A DNA stretch of 64,000 nucleotides from Mariniphaga sp041684965 (GTDB lineage: Bacteria > Bacteroidota > Bacteroidia > Bacteroidales > Prolixibacteraceae): NCBI GenBank assembly GCA_041684965.1, contig JAWLGR010000018.1, positions 1 to 64,000 of the forward strand. Direction: 5' to 3'. Both the position numbers and the translations under genes were made by a program. Every line of letters begins with the position of its first letter. The first letter of the stretch is position 1. Under the pieces are notes generated by a model. That model saw only the letters and a program-made list of their open reading frames with translations, searched no databases and was not told where the DNA came from. Shown piece by piece: positions 48,308-58,041 of this stretch.

Positions 48308-50626
48308 ATGAACAGGCTTTTTTTTGAAAAGTTAATCACTTTTATTTTGGTAATATCAATTTCCCAAATAGTAAGTGGACAAAGTAATCGAAGTGGATCT
48401 GATACACAGTGGAAAGCCCAATGGATAAGGGCTTTTGAGCAACAGAACGAAACCAATAACTGGACAGTTTACCATAAAGGTTTTCAGGTGGATGAGATGC
48501 CTGCTGAGGCTCTGACAAAAATAGCCTGCGACTCCAAATACTGGATGTGGATAAATGGTGAATTGGCTGTTTTTGAAGGGCAGTTAAAACGGGGGCCCTC
48601 ACCAGAGGATACCTATTACGATGAGGTAGATATAGCTCCATTTTTAAAGCGCGGAGACAATAGCATTTCAATCCTGGTATGGTATTTTGGGAAAGATGGC
48701 TTTTCGCACAATAGCAGTGGTAAGGCGGCACTTGTAGTTGACTGTCAAACGCCTGAATTTGAGCTCCTCACAGATGCTTCATGGAAAGCTTCAATACGGC
48801 GGGAGTTCGGACAGGCAGGTTTGCCATTACCAAATTTCAGATTACCCGAGTCCAGTATCCGATATGATGCGCGGATAGGGAATTTTGGTTTTACAAGTGC
48901 CGGATTTGCAGGAGAAGGCTGGCAGGGAACAATTGCTATGGGAACGCCTCCTGTGGCGCCATGGAATGATCTGGTGAAACGACCCATTCCTCAATGGAAA
49001 GACTTTGGGATGAGGCACTATGAAAATGATATGGTTTTTCCATTTATAAGTAATGGTGATACCATCGTTGGAATATTACCCTACAATGCCCAGGTGACTC
49101 CTTATTTAAAAATTGAAGCTCAGGGAGGAGAGAAGATCATCATGTTAACAGATCACTACAGGGGAGGAGGTCCTGTTAATGTGCGAGGTGAATATGTGGC
49201 AAGAAAAGGGATACAGGAATATGAGAACCTGGGATGGATGAATGGTCAGAAAATGTATTACTTCATTCCCGAAGGTGTAAAAGTGCTGGACCTGAAATAT
49301 CGTGAAACAGGGTATAACACTGAATTTACTGGCTCTTTTGATTGCAATGATGATTTTTATGAGCGATTATGGAATAAAGCTGTACGTACTCTATATGTTA
49401 CTATGCGCGATACCTATATGGACTGCCCCGACCGTGAACGGGCACAGTGGTGGGGTGATATGGTGGTTGAAAGTGGAGAGGCTTTTTATGCACTTTGTCC
49501 TGAAAGTCGCTTTCTGACGCAAAAGGGGATGCTGGAACTTATTGCCTGGCAAAGGGAAGATAGTACCATCTTCTCACCGATACCTGCAGGAAACTGGGAC
49601 AAGGAACTGCCAGGGCAAATGCTGGCGAGCATCGGCTATTTCGGTTTTTGGAACTATTATATGAATACTGGCGATAAAGAGACCATTGCCCAGGTTTACG
49701 ATGGAGTAAAACGCTATCTGGATATCTGGAAACTGGACGAAAACGGCGTGTTGGTTAAGCGAATGGACGAGAAGGACAGTAAAGGTTGGTATTGGGGTGA
49801 TTGGGGTATCAACGTTGACAAGGATCTGTTGATGAGTGAATGGTATTATCTCGCATTAAGGGGGTATCGAAATATGTCTGAACTGCTTGGAAAACCTGAA
49901 CAGGTATCATGGGCGGAAAAACATATGGGTAGCTTCAAGACAGCTTTTAATAAAACCTTCTGGAGGGGAGACCAATATCGCTCATACCACTACAAAGATG
50001 ATATTGATGATCGGGGACAAGCACTGGCCGTAGTCGCCGGGCTTGCAGATGCCGATAAGCATGATGCCATTTACAAACTTTTGCAGACACAGTTTTATGC
50101 CAGTCCTTATATGGAAAAATTTGTGATTGAAGCACTTTTTATGATGGGAGAGTCTGAATATGGTTTGAAACGTTTAAAAGAACGGTTTCAACCAATGGTA
50201 GACGATAAAAAACATAGTACCCTGTTTGAAGGATGGGGCATCGGAAGGGATGGCTATGGAGGAGGCTCCACCAATCATGCTTGGAGCGGTGGAGGACTGA
50301 CAATATTGGCTCAATATGTTTGCGGGCTCTACCCTTTAGAACCGGCCTGGAAACGTTTTATGGTAAAACCTGATTTAGGTGGATTGGAATTTGCTGAAAC
50401 CGGCAATGAGACACCCGTTGAGAAGATATATGTAAAAGTTGCCAAAACAAAAGCCGGAATGGACATAGATTTAAATGTGCCCAATGGTAGTGAAGGCGTT
50501 GTTTATATCCCTGCTACAGAAAAGTTGGTTTTGATCAATGATAAAAAGACTAGTCCGTGCGGGGAAGAGGGTAATTATATGCTCTATACCATCTCAGGAG
50601 GTGAATATAGGATTAATGCACGGTAA
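48308..50626 (+). CDS. GH78 family alpha-L-rhamnosidase
   Basis: A 772-residue exported enzyme, signal peptide 1-24 (SQIVSGQ). N-terminal beta-sandwich domains include the rhamnosidase-type WMWINGELAVFEGQLKRGPS (~residues 80-100) and a second one (~250-340). The alpha-barrel starts with YERLWNKAVRTLYVTMRDTY and carries DCPDRERAQWWGDM from Asp372, the GH78 signature with the general-acid Glu377. GWYWGDWGINVDKDL and ALFMMGESEYGLKRLKER follow, then the C-terminal domain with AWSGGGLTILAQYVCGLYP. Inverting removal of terminal alpha-L-rhamnose is the family activity. It has its own promoter-operator region. Confidence 0.88.
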   Translation: MNRLFFEKLITFILVISISQIVSGQSNRSGSDTQWKAQWIRAFEQQNETNNWTVYHKGFQVDEMPAEALTKIACDSKYWMWINGELAVFEGQLKRGPSPEDTYYDEVDIAPFLKRGDNSISILVWYFGKDGFSHNSSGKAALVVDCQTPEFELLTDASWKASIRREFGQAGLPLPNFRLPESSIRYDARIGNFGFTSAGFAGEGWQGTIAMGTPPVAPWNDLVKRPIPQWKDFGMRHYENDMVFPFISNGDTIVGILPYNAQVTPYLKIEAQGGEKIIMLTDHYRGGGPVNVRGEYVARKGIQEYENLGWMNGQKMYYFIPEGVKVLDLKYRETGYNTEFTGSFDCNDDFYERLWNKAVRTLYVTMRDTYMDCPDRERAQWWGDMVVESGEAFYALCPESRFLTQKGMLELIAWQREDSTIFSPIPAGNWDKELPGQMLASIGYFGFWNYYMNTGDKETIAQVYDGVKRYLDIWKLDENGVLVKRMDEKDSKGWYWGDWGINVDKDLLMSEWYYLALRGYRNMSELLGKPEQVSWAEKHMGSFKTAFNKTFWRGDQYRSYHYKDDIDDRGQALAVVAGLADADKHDAIYKLLQTQFYASPYMEKFVIEALFMMGESEYGLKRLKERFQPMVDDKKHSTLFEGWGIGRDGYGGGSTNHAWSGGGLTILAQYVCGLYPLEPAWKRFMVKPDLGGLEFAETGNETPVEKIYVKVAKTKAGMDIDLNVPNGSEGVVYIPATEKLVLINDKKTSPCGEEGNYMLYTISGGEYRINAR

Positions 50627-50656
50627 TACATCCTGCCAACTTGAGTACCATTTGCT

Positions 50657-50762
50657 TCAATCGCCCATTTTTTTCAATACCGCTATTAATTCTTTAAGCA
50701 TTTCTGAATGTTCTGGCGTGCCGGCAAGATTGTCAAAATATCTTCCTGCAAATTTTAGGTTT
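50657..50762 (-). pseudogene. Possible sulfatase C-terminal remnant
   Basis: On the minus strand a 34-codon open stretch reads NLKFAGRYFDNLAGTPEHSE then MLKELIAVLKKMGD and a stop. The 'DNLAGTPEHSEMLKEL' pattern resembles the last helix of sulfatases (compare NNLADKNGYKKLLKKY at the end of the sulfatase at 54036). It is the only minus-strand coding trace in the enzyme block. The match is short, so the family is uncertain. Confidence 0.3.
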
Positions 50763-50820
50763 TAAGTTGTGAAACAGAATTAATAATGGTGGTATTTGTT
50801 TCAGTTGTTAAGAACAAACG

Positions 50821-50890
50821 TTACCGAAAACGTTTCCGGTAATTTATTCTTTACTCTGTTTGATTATGGCGGTGAGATAAGGTAAATTGC
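50821..50890 (+). promoter_or_regulatory. Operator-like palindrome plus putative promoter of the GH106-like gene
   Basis: At 50821-50842 the arms ttaccg and cggtaa flank aaaacgttt. The 34-bp block at 50818-50851 repeats the block at 48177-48210 with one difference. A TTG at 50860-50862 and TAAATTGC at 50883-50890, 20 bp apart, form a weak -33/-7 candidate. The 18-bp gap from palindrome to TTG is the same as at the other two sites. Confidence 0.55.
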
Positions 50891-50978
50891 ACTCCTATGA
50901 AAGGCAATATATCACTGATTTTTTTAATGGTGTTTGTGTTTCTGCATGTTGTATAATTTAAATAAAGAATTTACATTG

Positions 50979-53900
50979 ATGAAAAAGTTCAGCATTTTCT
51001 TAATCGTATTTTTACTTCTGGGGTGTTCAGTGAAAGATAAACCCGGTTCGAAAAGCATTGCTTCAGAGTGGTCAGAGGAGGGTTTTAAAACACCCCAGGA
51101 TGAAGCCAAAGTTCAAACCTGGTATCACTGGATAAATGGTCACATCTCAAAAGAGGCTGTCACCAAAGACCTGGAATCGATGAAAGAGAAAGGGCTCGGT
51201 GGCTTTACTCTTTTTAATGTGAGTGAGGGATCCCCTTTTGGAGGTGTGAAATATTACAGTGAAGAGTGGTGGGATGCTTTTATCCACACAAAACGGGAAG
51301 CGCAAAGACTGGAACTGGAAATGAGCATAATGAACGGTCCGGGCTGGTCAACCTCGGGAGGTCCCTGGAATACCCCGGAAAATTCCATGAAGGAGGTTGT
51401 GTGGACAGAAAAACAACTTTCAGGCCCTGCTGATTTTAAAGAGAAATTGTCTGTTCCGGAACCTGTTTTGGGCCTTGAACGGGATATGAAGCGAGATACC
51501 TTCATTAACAAGCGCTATTATATGCCACGCGATCATGTAAGAGGATATTATAAAGATATTGCCGTCCTGGCCTTTCCAACACCCAAAGGTGAACTTGAAG
51601 GAGAACCCTATCGCATAAGAAGCTGGTGGTACAAAGCCGGTTATAGTAAAATGGCAAGGTATGAAAGAGATACCAGGAATGCCCCGGAGGAAGAAGTGGT
51701 TTTTCCGGAAGAAATTATTGACCTGACAGATAAACTTGATGAAAATGGCTCTTTGTATTGGGAGGTCCCTGATGGTAACTGGACAATCCTTCGAGTGGGT
51801 TATCAGCCTACGGGACGCTCAAATCATCCTGCTCCTTTTGGAGGAAAGGGTCTTGAAGTAGATAAAATGTCTGGTGATGCCGTGGATATTCACTGGAATG
51901 AATCTGTGATGAGGAAGGTGAATGCGGGTGGAGATGAACTTTCAAAGGTCATTTCATATGTACTTATTGACAGTTATGAGGCTGGTCACCAAAATTGGAC
52001 CGGAGGTTTTGAAAAAGAATTTAAGGCCAGGTGCGGATATGATATTTATACATACCTGCCTGCTATTACCGGAAGAGTGATAGCTGGTACGGATGAAACC
52101 GAAAAATTTCTGTGGGATTTCCGGAAGACGGTAAGCGATCTGATCATTGAAAATTATTATAAACGCTTTCAGACCCTGGCACATGAGAATGGATTGAAGT
52201 TTGCCGCCGAAGGATACGGTAATTTTGGGAATACGGATGATTTTGCTACCGGTGAATATATTGATATTCCTGCAACTGAATTTTGGGCATATGGAGATAA
52301 TCATCATGGAGGAATTACAAAACTTTCTTCATCAACAGCACATATCTATGGCCGGAAACTGGTTGGTGCAGAAGCTTTTACAGGTGCTCCAGCCAAAATT
52401 TTTGAGACGAATCCTGCTGACATTAAAACACAGGGCGATTGGTTCTACTGTAAAGGTGTTAACCAGTTCTGGTTGCATGGAATTTCGCTGAGTCCTTATG
52501 AGCAGTCACCGGGATTAGGACTGGGTACATATGGTTCACGTTTTGGAAGACATAATACATGGTGGAAATATGCTCAACCCTGGTTAGAATACCAGTCGCG
52601 TTGTCAGTATATGTTGCAGCAGGGACATCCAAAAAATGATATTTTATACTATGTGGGTGAAGATGCCCCGGTTGATCCCGAATTAAAAGAGAATCTGATC
52701 CCCGCTATACCGGAGGGTTATGATTATGATTTTTGCAACCATGATATGCTTAAAAAACTGAAGGTGAAAGAAGGGAAATTGGTTTTACCCAATGGACTTG
52801 AATATGCTGTGCTCGTAGTTAAGAAATCTGAACATATTACACTTGATGCTTTAAAGATATTGCAAAATCATATTCAGAATGGGGCTGTTGTGGTGGCATA
52901 CAAACCGGAAAGAATGCCCGGAATAAATAGTAACGCGTCAGTTCATAAAGAATTAATGAAGCTCACTGATGAGATCTGGGGTGAATGTGATGGAGAATAT
53001 GTAAAAACAAATAATTATGGAAAAGGGATCATTTATTGCGGTGATGCAGTAAAGACAGCATTCCGGGATATTGAGCTTCTGCCTGATTTTGAATTCTCAA
53101 CGATAAAAAGTGAAGGTACGGGTGAAGCGCTGTTCTCTGGCAGTGGGTTTGAATTTATTCACAGGGAAACATCGAAAACTGACGTTTATTTTGTGAGCAA
53201 TCAGCACAATTATGCAAAAGTAGCCAATGCTAAATTCAGGATAAACGATAAGTTGCCTGAGTTATGGGATCCCGAAACCGGAGAAATTAGAACAGCACCT
53301 GAGTATAATAAACTTGATGATGGACGGATTCAGGTAACCCTGAGAATGGAAGATGGCGGATCGGTCTTTGTTGTTTTTCGCAAAAACTTAACTAAAGAAT
53401 CAGCATCTGATTATAAAGCGCCTGAAGTCATCCGGCAGTTATCATTTAATTCACCCTGGCAGGTTTCCTTCGATGGTGCCGGGGCACCTGAAAAGATAGA
53501 ATTGTCTGAACCGATTGACCTTTCCAAACACAGAGATCCTGAAGTAGCCCATTTTTCAGGAACGATCAGCTATCAGAATCAGATTGATATCGGGGAACTG
53601 GATGATCAGTCGAATGCAATCCTCGATTTAGGTCAGGTTGAAGTGGCTGCTGAAGTTTTTGTGAATGACCAGTCGGCAGGCATCCTCTGGAAAAGACCAT
53701 TCCGGATTGATATCACTGAATATCTTAAAGAAGGAACAAATAAAATACGAGTTGATGTAGCCAATTTGTGGGTCAACCGTCTGATAGGCGATCAGAAATT
53801 ACCCGAGCATGCTGAATGGACAACAAATACCGGTTCTACCGCCGCTGGTATGGGACTGGAAAAAGTTCCTGACTGGGTAATCCGTGGCGAAGAAAGTCCG

Positions 53901-54005
53901 ACAGGTCGCAAAGCCTTTGTGAGCTGGAAATGGAATCATCTGGAGAATAAGGAACTGGTGACATCAGGCTTGATCGGCCCAGTTCAAATGCTCATAGAAA
54001 AATAA
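50979..54005 (+). CDS. GH106-like alpha-L-rhamnosidase lipoprotein
   Basis: The open frame starts at 50934, but the lipoprotein signal begins at 50979 (MKKFSIFLIVFLLLGC, cysteine at 16), which I use; 1008 residues. The mature N-terminus fits large GH106-type glycosidases: FKTPQDEAKVQTWYHWINGH, LESMKEKGLGGFTLFNVSEG and MNGPGWSTSGGPWNTPENSM. The barrel holds DSYEAGHQNW, FAAEGYGNFGN and GAEAFTG, where glutamates likely lie in the active site. C-terminal beta-sandwich domains include VEVAAEVFVNDQSAGILWKR and LRVDVANLW-like IRVDVANLWVNRLIGDQ. Family activity is alpha-L-rhamnosidase; related unnamed families exist, so the substrate is tentative. It stands next to GH78, consistent with a rhamnose-bearing glycan. 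Confidence 0.78.
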   Translation: MKKFSIFLIVFLLLGCSVKDKPGSKSIASEWSEEGFKTPQDEAKVQTWYHWINGHISKEAVTKDLESMKEKGLGGFTLFNVSEGSPFGGVKYYSEEWWDAFIHTKREAQRLELEMSIMNGPGWSTSGGPWNTPENSMKEVVWTEKQLSGPADFKEKLSVPEPVLGLERDMKRDTFINKRYYMPRDHVRGYYKDIAVLAFPTPKGELEGEPYRIRSWWYKAGYSKMARYERDTRNAPEEEVVFPEEIIDLTDKLDENGSLYWEVPDGNWTILRVGYQPTGRSNHPAPFGGKGLEVDKMSGDAVDIHWNESVMRKVNAGGDELSKVISYVLIDSYEAGHQNWTGGFEKEFKARCGYDIYTYLPAITGRVIAGTDETEKFLWDFRKTVSDLIIENYYKRFQTLAHENGLKFAAEGYGNFGNTDDFATGEYIDIPATEFWAYGDNHHGGITKLSSSTAHIYGRKLVGAEAFTGAPAKIFETNPADIKTQGDWFYCKGVNQFWLHGISLSPYEQSPGLGLGTYGSRFGRHNTWWKYAQPWLEYQSRCQYMLQQGHPKNDILYYVGEDAPVDPELKENLIPAIPEGYDYDFCNHDMLKKLKVKEGKLVLPNGLEYAVLVVKKSEHITLDALKILQNHIQNGAVVVAYKPERMPGINSNASVHKELMKLTDEIWGECDGEYVKTNNYGKGIIYCGDAVKTAFRDIELLPDFEFSTIKSEGTGEALFSGSGFEFIHRETSKTDVYFVSNQHNYAKVANAKFRINDKLPELWDPETGEIRTAPEYNKLDDGRIQVTLRMEDGGSVFVVFRKNLTKESASDYKAPEVIRQLSFNSPWQVSFDGAGAPEKIELSEPIDLSKHRDPEVAHFSGTISYQNQIDIGELDDQSNAILDLGQVEVAAEVFVNDQSAGILWKRPFRIDITEYLKEGTNKIRVDVANLWVNRLIGDQKLPEHAEWTTNTGSTAAGMGLEKVPDWVIRGEESPTGRKAFVSWKWNHLENKELVTSGLIGPVQMLIEK

Positions 54006-54035
54006 AAAGTAATTTACTAAAATGTAAACTATACT

Positions 54036-55481
54036 ATGAAAAAGCTGGTCATATTTTCTTTCTTAATCACCAGTATTAGTTTTTCTCAATCTCAGGACAA
54101 CAGCTCCCCAAATGTATTGTGGATCTATGTCGACGACATGAGCGACTGGCTGGGTTGCTATGGTGACAATACTGTTCCCACTCCAAACATCGATATGCTG
54201 GCGGAGTTTGGTGTGAGATTCAACCGTGCTTACATGCCTGCACCGGTATGTTCGGCTACACGTTCTGCGTTGATAACCGGGACTATGCAAACAACATACG
54301 GATTGCAGGATCACCGGACAATGATTAAGAAGCCGCTGCCGGAAGAAGTAATCTCAGTTCCGGAGCTTTTCAGGGAAGCTGGTTATGTCACTTTCAATGA
54401 AGAAAAAACAGATTATAATTTTTCCTATAATTATAATGATCTGTTTTCACCGGAATTTCAAAGACCAGCAAAAACTGCGGTGAACGGCCATCTTGTTGGA
54501 CATGATCTTTCATGGCTAGAGCAGTTGAAAGGAAAAAAATTCTTCGGGCAAATACAGCTTTCCGGTGGAAAATACGAGGGTGAAACAGGGAGTAAATATC
54601 CTGCCAACAGTCGTGTGGAAGAAAATAAAGTTACTGTTCCGCCCCAGTATCCTGACAATGCTGTGTTTCGAAATGCAATAGCCCGTCATTATGAACAGAT
54701 TGCTTTCTGCGATAGTCAGGTAGGAGCTATCATTCAAGCGCTTAAAGAGTATAATTTGTGGGAAAATACGGCAGTTTTCTTTTTTACCGATCATGGATGT
54801 CCGTTGCCCAGGGCCAAACAGCATTTGTACGAAGAAGGCGTGAAAGTTCCACTCATTGTGTATTGGCCGGACAACAATGAGTATCTTCTCAAAGCAGGTA
54901 AAGAACGAGATGATATTGTCAGTGGTATTGATATTTCAACAAGTTCACTGGCCATTGCAGGCATCGAGATCCCGGAGTTTATGGAAGGGAAGGATCTTTT
55001 TGCGAAAAACTACGGGGAGAGGGATTTTGTTGTTTCAGCCAAGGACAGACAGGGAAATGCAATTGATCATGCCCGGGCTATTCGTACGGATAATTACATT
55101 TATATACGGAATTATATGACCGATCGTCCTTTATTCCAACCGGCATACCGGGATTCTTACGCCACCTTTGTCAATCTGAGAGAGTTATATGCAGAGGGTG
55201 AATTAACACCTCTTCAGGAATCTTTTTTTGAAGCTTCAGATCGATCCGATGAGGAACTTTACAATATTAAAAATGATCCTCATCAGATGAATAATCTGGC
55301 AGATAAAAACGGATATAAGAAATTATTGAAAAAGTACCGGAGAAATCTGAGGGAATGGGAAATGAAGACAGATGATAAGGGCCGGTATCCAGATGATATT
55401 GAAGAATTAAGAAAAGTTTATGAAAATGCCCCGGAAAGATGCGTTAATCCGGAGTACGCTGTTTTCCGGGAGAAGCATTAA
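54036..55481 (+). CDS. Type I sulfatase (formylglycine-dependent, S1 family)
   Basis: A 481-residue exported arylsulfatase-fold protein, signal peptide 1-19 (ISFSQSQ). Calcium-binding Asp33-Asp34 in IYVDDMSDWLGCYG open the fold; the modification motif is Cys72-Ser-Ala-Thr-Arg76 in PVCSATRSALITG. It is a CxAxR rather than CxPxR motif, a known functional variant; the cysteine form needs a maturase encoded elsewhere. FFTDHGCPLPRAKQHLYEEG and KVPLIVYWPD complete the site. It would remove sulfate ester from a sugar, implying a sulfated substrate. The subfamily cannot be given by eye. It follows the GH106-like gene by 30 nt. Confidence 0.9.
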   Translation: MKKLVIFSFLITSISFSQSQDNSSPNVLWIYVDDMSDWLGCYGDNTVPTPNIDMLAEFGVRFNRAYMPAPVCSATRSALITGTMQTTYGLQDHRTMIKKPLPEEVISVPELFREAGYVTFNEEKTDYNFSYNYNDLFSPEFQRPAKTAVNGHLVGHDLSWLEQLKGKKFFGQIQLSGGKYEGETGSKYPANSRVEENKVTVPPQYPDNAVFRNAIARHYEQIAFCDSQVGAIIQALKEYNLWENTAVFFFTDHGCPLPRAKQHLYEEGVKVPLIVYWPDNNEYLLKAGKERDDIVSGIDISTSSLAIAGIEIPEFMEGKDLFAKNYGERDFVVSAKDRQGNAIDHARAIRTDNYIYIRNYMTDRPLFQPAYRDSYATFVNLRELYAEGELTPLQESFFEASDRSDEELYNIKNDPHQMNNLADKNGYKKLLKKYRRNLREWEMKTDDKGRYPDDIEELRKVYENAPERCVNPEYAVFREKH

Positions 55482-55518
55482 TGCCAGGAAACTAATTTTA
55501 ATAACTAAATTTTCAAAT

Positions 55519-57696
55519 ATGAGAATCGTCAATGTTTTATTTACACTGGTTTTATTTGCTTTACCGCCTCAGGTACTTTGTCAGGCCCCAAGGGCAACAC
55601 AGATTTCTGAGAACACTTCTGATAAGAAATCAATCGATCTTACGAGTGACCAGATCAACCGTTTTCCGGAATTGTCAAAAAAGGAGTTGAACGAAGCAGG
55701 CTTGGTTGAAACCTTGGAGTTGAGCGCCACAAACGAAGCGATGAACTGGAATTATACCGTAAAGGACGCAGGAAATTACCAGCTTGGCATGGCCTGGATA
55801 CAGGTTCTTTCCGGGCGAAGTGTAAGCCTGTCGATTCATGCGGGTGGCAAAGTGGTCCGTAAGATATCTGTGGAGCCAGGTTCTAATCCGGTTCGTCTGG
55901 AAACACGGTTCGAAGGACTGCAAGTCGGAGATGAAATTGAGATCAAGGCCATTCCGAAGCGAGGCACTACATACCGGCTTGGATTTCATCTAGCACTGGC
56001 TACTCCCACTTTCGCTGGTCTTAAAGTATTCCACGTGTCGGACTTTGGAGCCGTTGGTGATGGTACTACTGATGATCTCAATGCGTTCCATGAAGCTTTA
56101 GCTGCTGCGCGTGCAGCTGAAGGGGGTATCATTCGTTTAGAAACGGAGAGGCAATACCGACTTGTTGGGCAGGACGATATGACACGGGAGTTTGCTTTCC
56201 CGCTTGAAGGTGCGTCTAACATATCCATCGAGGGCAATGGTGCTACACTTGTTTTGCGTCCTCCAGATGCACTGGCAGAGGTTATTAATGCGCGAAATAT
56301 TCAAATTGACGGATTAACCGTCGATTACCATCCAAACATTTATTACCAGGGCCATATCAATAGTATTGATACTGAGAATATGACCATTGATTTGACAGTG
56401 CCTGAGCGTTACCCGGTGCCGGAGATTGGAAAATCCGATTTTCATGGTCCGTTTTTTGGTCGCTCATTTATACCAGACTACGATGGCGCCCGGTCCGGAG
56501 AGGGTGATAATATCTACATTGATCGCATTGAGCAAATTGGCAATAAGCGTGAATTACGCGTTCATGTAAAACAAACAGCAGCAGGTAGTGACACACCCGA
56601 TGTGGCGATGGCCGGACGTGTAAAAAGGGCGAAGCAGAATGGAGCCACGGAATTTGTTGTTCCACATATGAGATACGGTCACAGAAATGGGGTGACGGTT
56701 ATTCACAACAGCAGTCGTGTTAAATTTAGCAATCTGCGCTGGTACTCCGTTCCTTGCTTTTGGTTTAGTATCCGGGATAACATAGGTACGGTCACTATGC
56801 AGAATGTGAACCTAAAGATGAAAAATCCTGAAACAGAGCTGTTGGCTTCGTGGAGGGATGGATTCCACATCAAGAATAGCCGTTTTGGTTTGACAATAAC
56901 AGATTGTGATATCGATGGCGCAGCTATGTATGACGATGCCTTTGCAATATACACACGCATACACAAGCTCATTGGGATCAATGGCACACAGCTCGAAATG
57001 GAACCAATGTTCAGGGACCATAAAGACTTTCAAACCTGGCGGTCAGGCGACTGGATTAGTATCTGGAATTCCGACCAGACTGAACTGCGCGGGATAAGCA
57101 GACTTATTGCTGCCGAAGATGTGCCAGGAGAGAATCGTTTTTTTCTCACGTTGGAATCAGTTTCGGATGAGATACAGCATGATGATGTTTTGATCAATGA
57201 GGAAGTACTGAATCGAAACACTCTAATTCGCAATTGTCGCACCACTGACATGGGGACCAAACAAGCAACCACAAGATTACGGGCGAGTAATATCCATTTT
57301 GAGAACAACCACTTTGAAGATTTTTCCTTTACGGTTGAGTTTGATGCTTTTTGGGGAACACCACGGGCACGGGGAGTGTATGTTAAGGATACATACATAG
57401 GATCAGTGGAAGGTCGGGTTTCGCTGCAGTGGCCCATTGGTGTTTACTTTGAAAATGTGCGCCTTCATAATACACAACTTAGCGCCACAAGAAATGGAAA
57501 AGATGTTCGACTCAAAGATGTCGAATGGACAAATCCGCCGGACAGATTTTTAAATGTGGGTCCGGGAAGCGAGTTGTGGATCTGTGAACGCTCATTTGTT
57601 GATGGTGAAAAACTCCATTCCAATTCCCCAACTTTCAAAAACGGAGTAGTGATGGATAAGGATGCTACAATAAATTTTGGATCAACTTCAAAGTAA
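55519..57696 (+). CDS. Beta-helix protein with N-terminal beta-sandwich, GH110-like
   Basis: The open frame runs from 55420 inside the sulfatase gene, but the signal peptide starts at 55519 (MRIVNVLFTLVLFALPPQVL, cut after CQ), used here; 725 residues. Residues ~50-165 are the same small beta-sandwich as in the protein at 20833 (DAGNYQLGMAWIQVLSG). The beta-helix starts FHVSDFGAVGDGTTDDLNAF at ~170, with WRDGFHIKNSRFGL, AMYDDAFAIYTR, a barrel-like insertion and LNRNTLIRNC. It is the closest paralogue of the 20833 core, without its LamG-like domains and T9SS tail. No anchor is visible, so it is probably periplasmic. Last gene of the enzyme block. Confidence 0.75.
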   Translation: MRIVNVLFTLVLFALPPQVLCQAPRATQISENTSDKKSIDLTSDQINRFPELSKKELNEAGLVETLELSATNEAMNWNYTVKDAGNYQLGMAWIQVLSGRSVSLSIHAGGKVVRKISVEPGSNPVRLETRFEGLQVGDEIEIKAIPKRGTTYRLGFHLALATPTFAGLKVFHVSDFGAVGDGTTDDLNAFHEALAAARAAEGGIIRLETERQYRLVGQDDMTREFAFPLEGASNISIEGNGATLVLRPPDALAEVINARNIQIDGLTVDYHPNIYYQGHINSIDTENMTIDLTVPERYPVPEIGKSDFHGPFFGRSFIPDYDGARSGEGDNIYIDRIEQIGNKRELRVHVKQTAAGSDTPDVAMAGRVKRAKQNGATEFVVPHMRYGHRNGVTVIHNSSRVKFSNLRWYSVPCFWFSIRDNIGTVTMQNVNLKMKNPETELLASWRDGFHIKNSRFGLTITDCDIDGAAMYDDAFAIYTRIHKLIGINGTQLEMEPMFRDHKDFQTWRSGDWISIWNSDQTELRGISRLIAAEDVPGENRFFLTLESVSDEIQHDDVLINEEVLNRNTLIRNCRTTDMGTKQATTRLRASNIHFENNHFEDFSFTVEFDAFWGTPRARGVYVKDTYIGSVEGRVSLQWPIGVYFENVRLHNTQLSATRNGKDVRLKDVEWTNPPDRFLNVGPGSELWICERSFVDGEKLHSNSPTFKNGVVMDKDATINFGSTSK

Positions 57697-57711
57697 TTTA
57701 AAATTTGTAAG

Positions 57712-58041
57712 TATCACGACAGCAATTTACTTGATGTACTTGTCCCACAACCTGATGCAATCTACCTGATGGACATGGCTTATGTTGACTTTGCTGCATT
57801 GTATCGCATACAAATGGCAGGTGCTTACTTTGTTATAAGGGCAAAATCTCCTTTGAAATATGAGGTAACAGAGCAGAACTTCAACATTAATTAAACCACC
57901 CGGCTACGAACCGATAAAACAGTTGTTCTGACCGTAAAAAAGTCAAAAAATCTTTACCCGGGTAAATTGCGGTTGGTTGAGTATTACGATGAAGAAAAGG
58001 ATTTGCACCTCGTTTTTTTGAGCAATAATGCAAATTTTAAG
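57712..58041 (+). mobile_element. IS4-family transposase remnant
   Basis: The frame from 57712 reads YHDSNLLDVLVPQPDAIYLM then DMAYVDFAALYRIQMAGAYF, VIRAKSPLKYEVTEQNFNIN, a TAA at 57892, and on the other side TTRLRTDKTVVLTVKKSKNL, YPGKLRLVEYYDEEKDL and VFLSNN. This is the DDE-region core of Bacteroidota IS4-type transposases (the 'MDKAYVDF' aspartate block). The N-terminus, the glutamate region, and terminal inverted repeats are not seen, so it is dead. Confidence 0.8.

Noticed and set aside
55420..55518. N-terminal extension of the last beta-helix gene into the sulfatase gene
   Set aside because: It lies inside the sulfatase coding sequence and places the signal peptide 33 residues in; the ATG at 55519 starts directly with a signal peptide.
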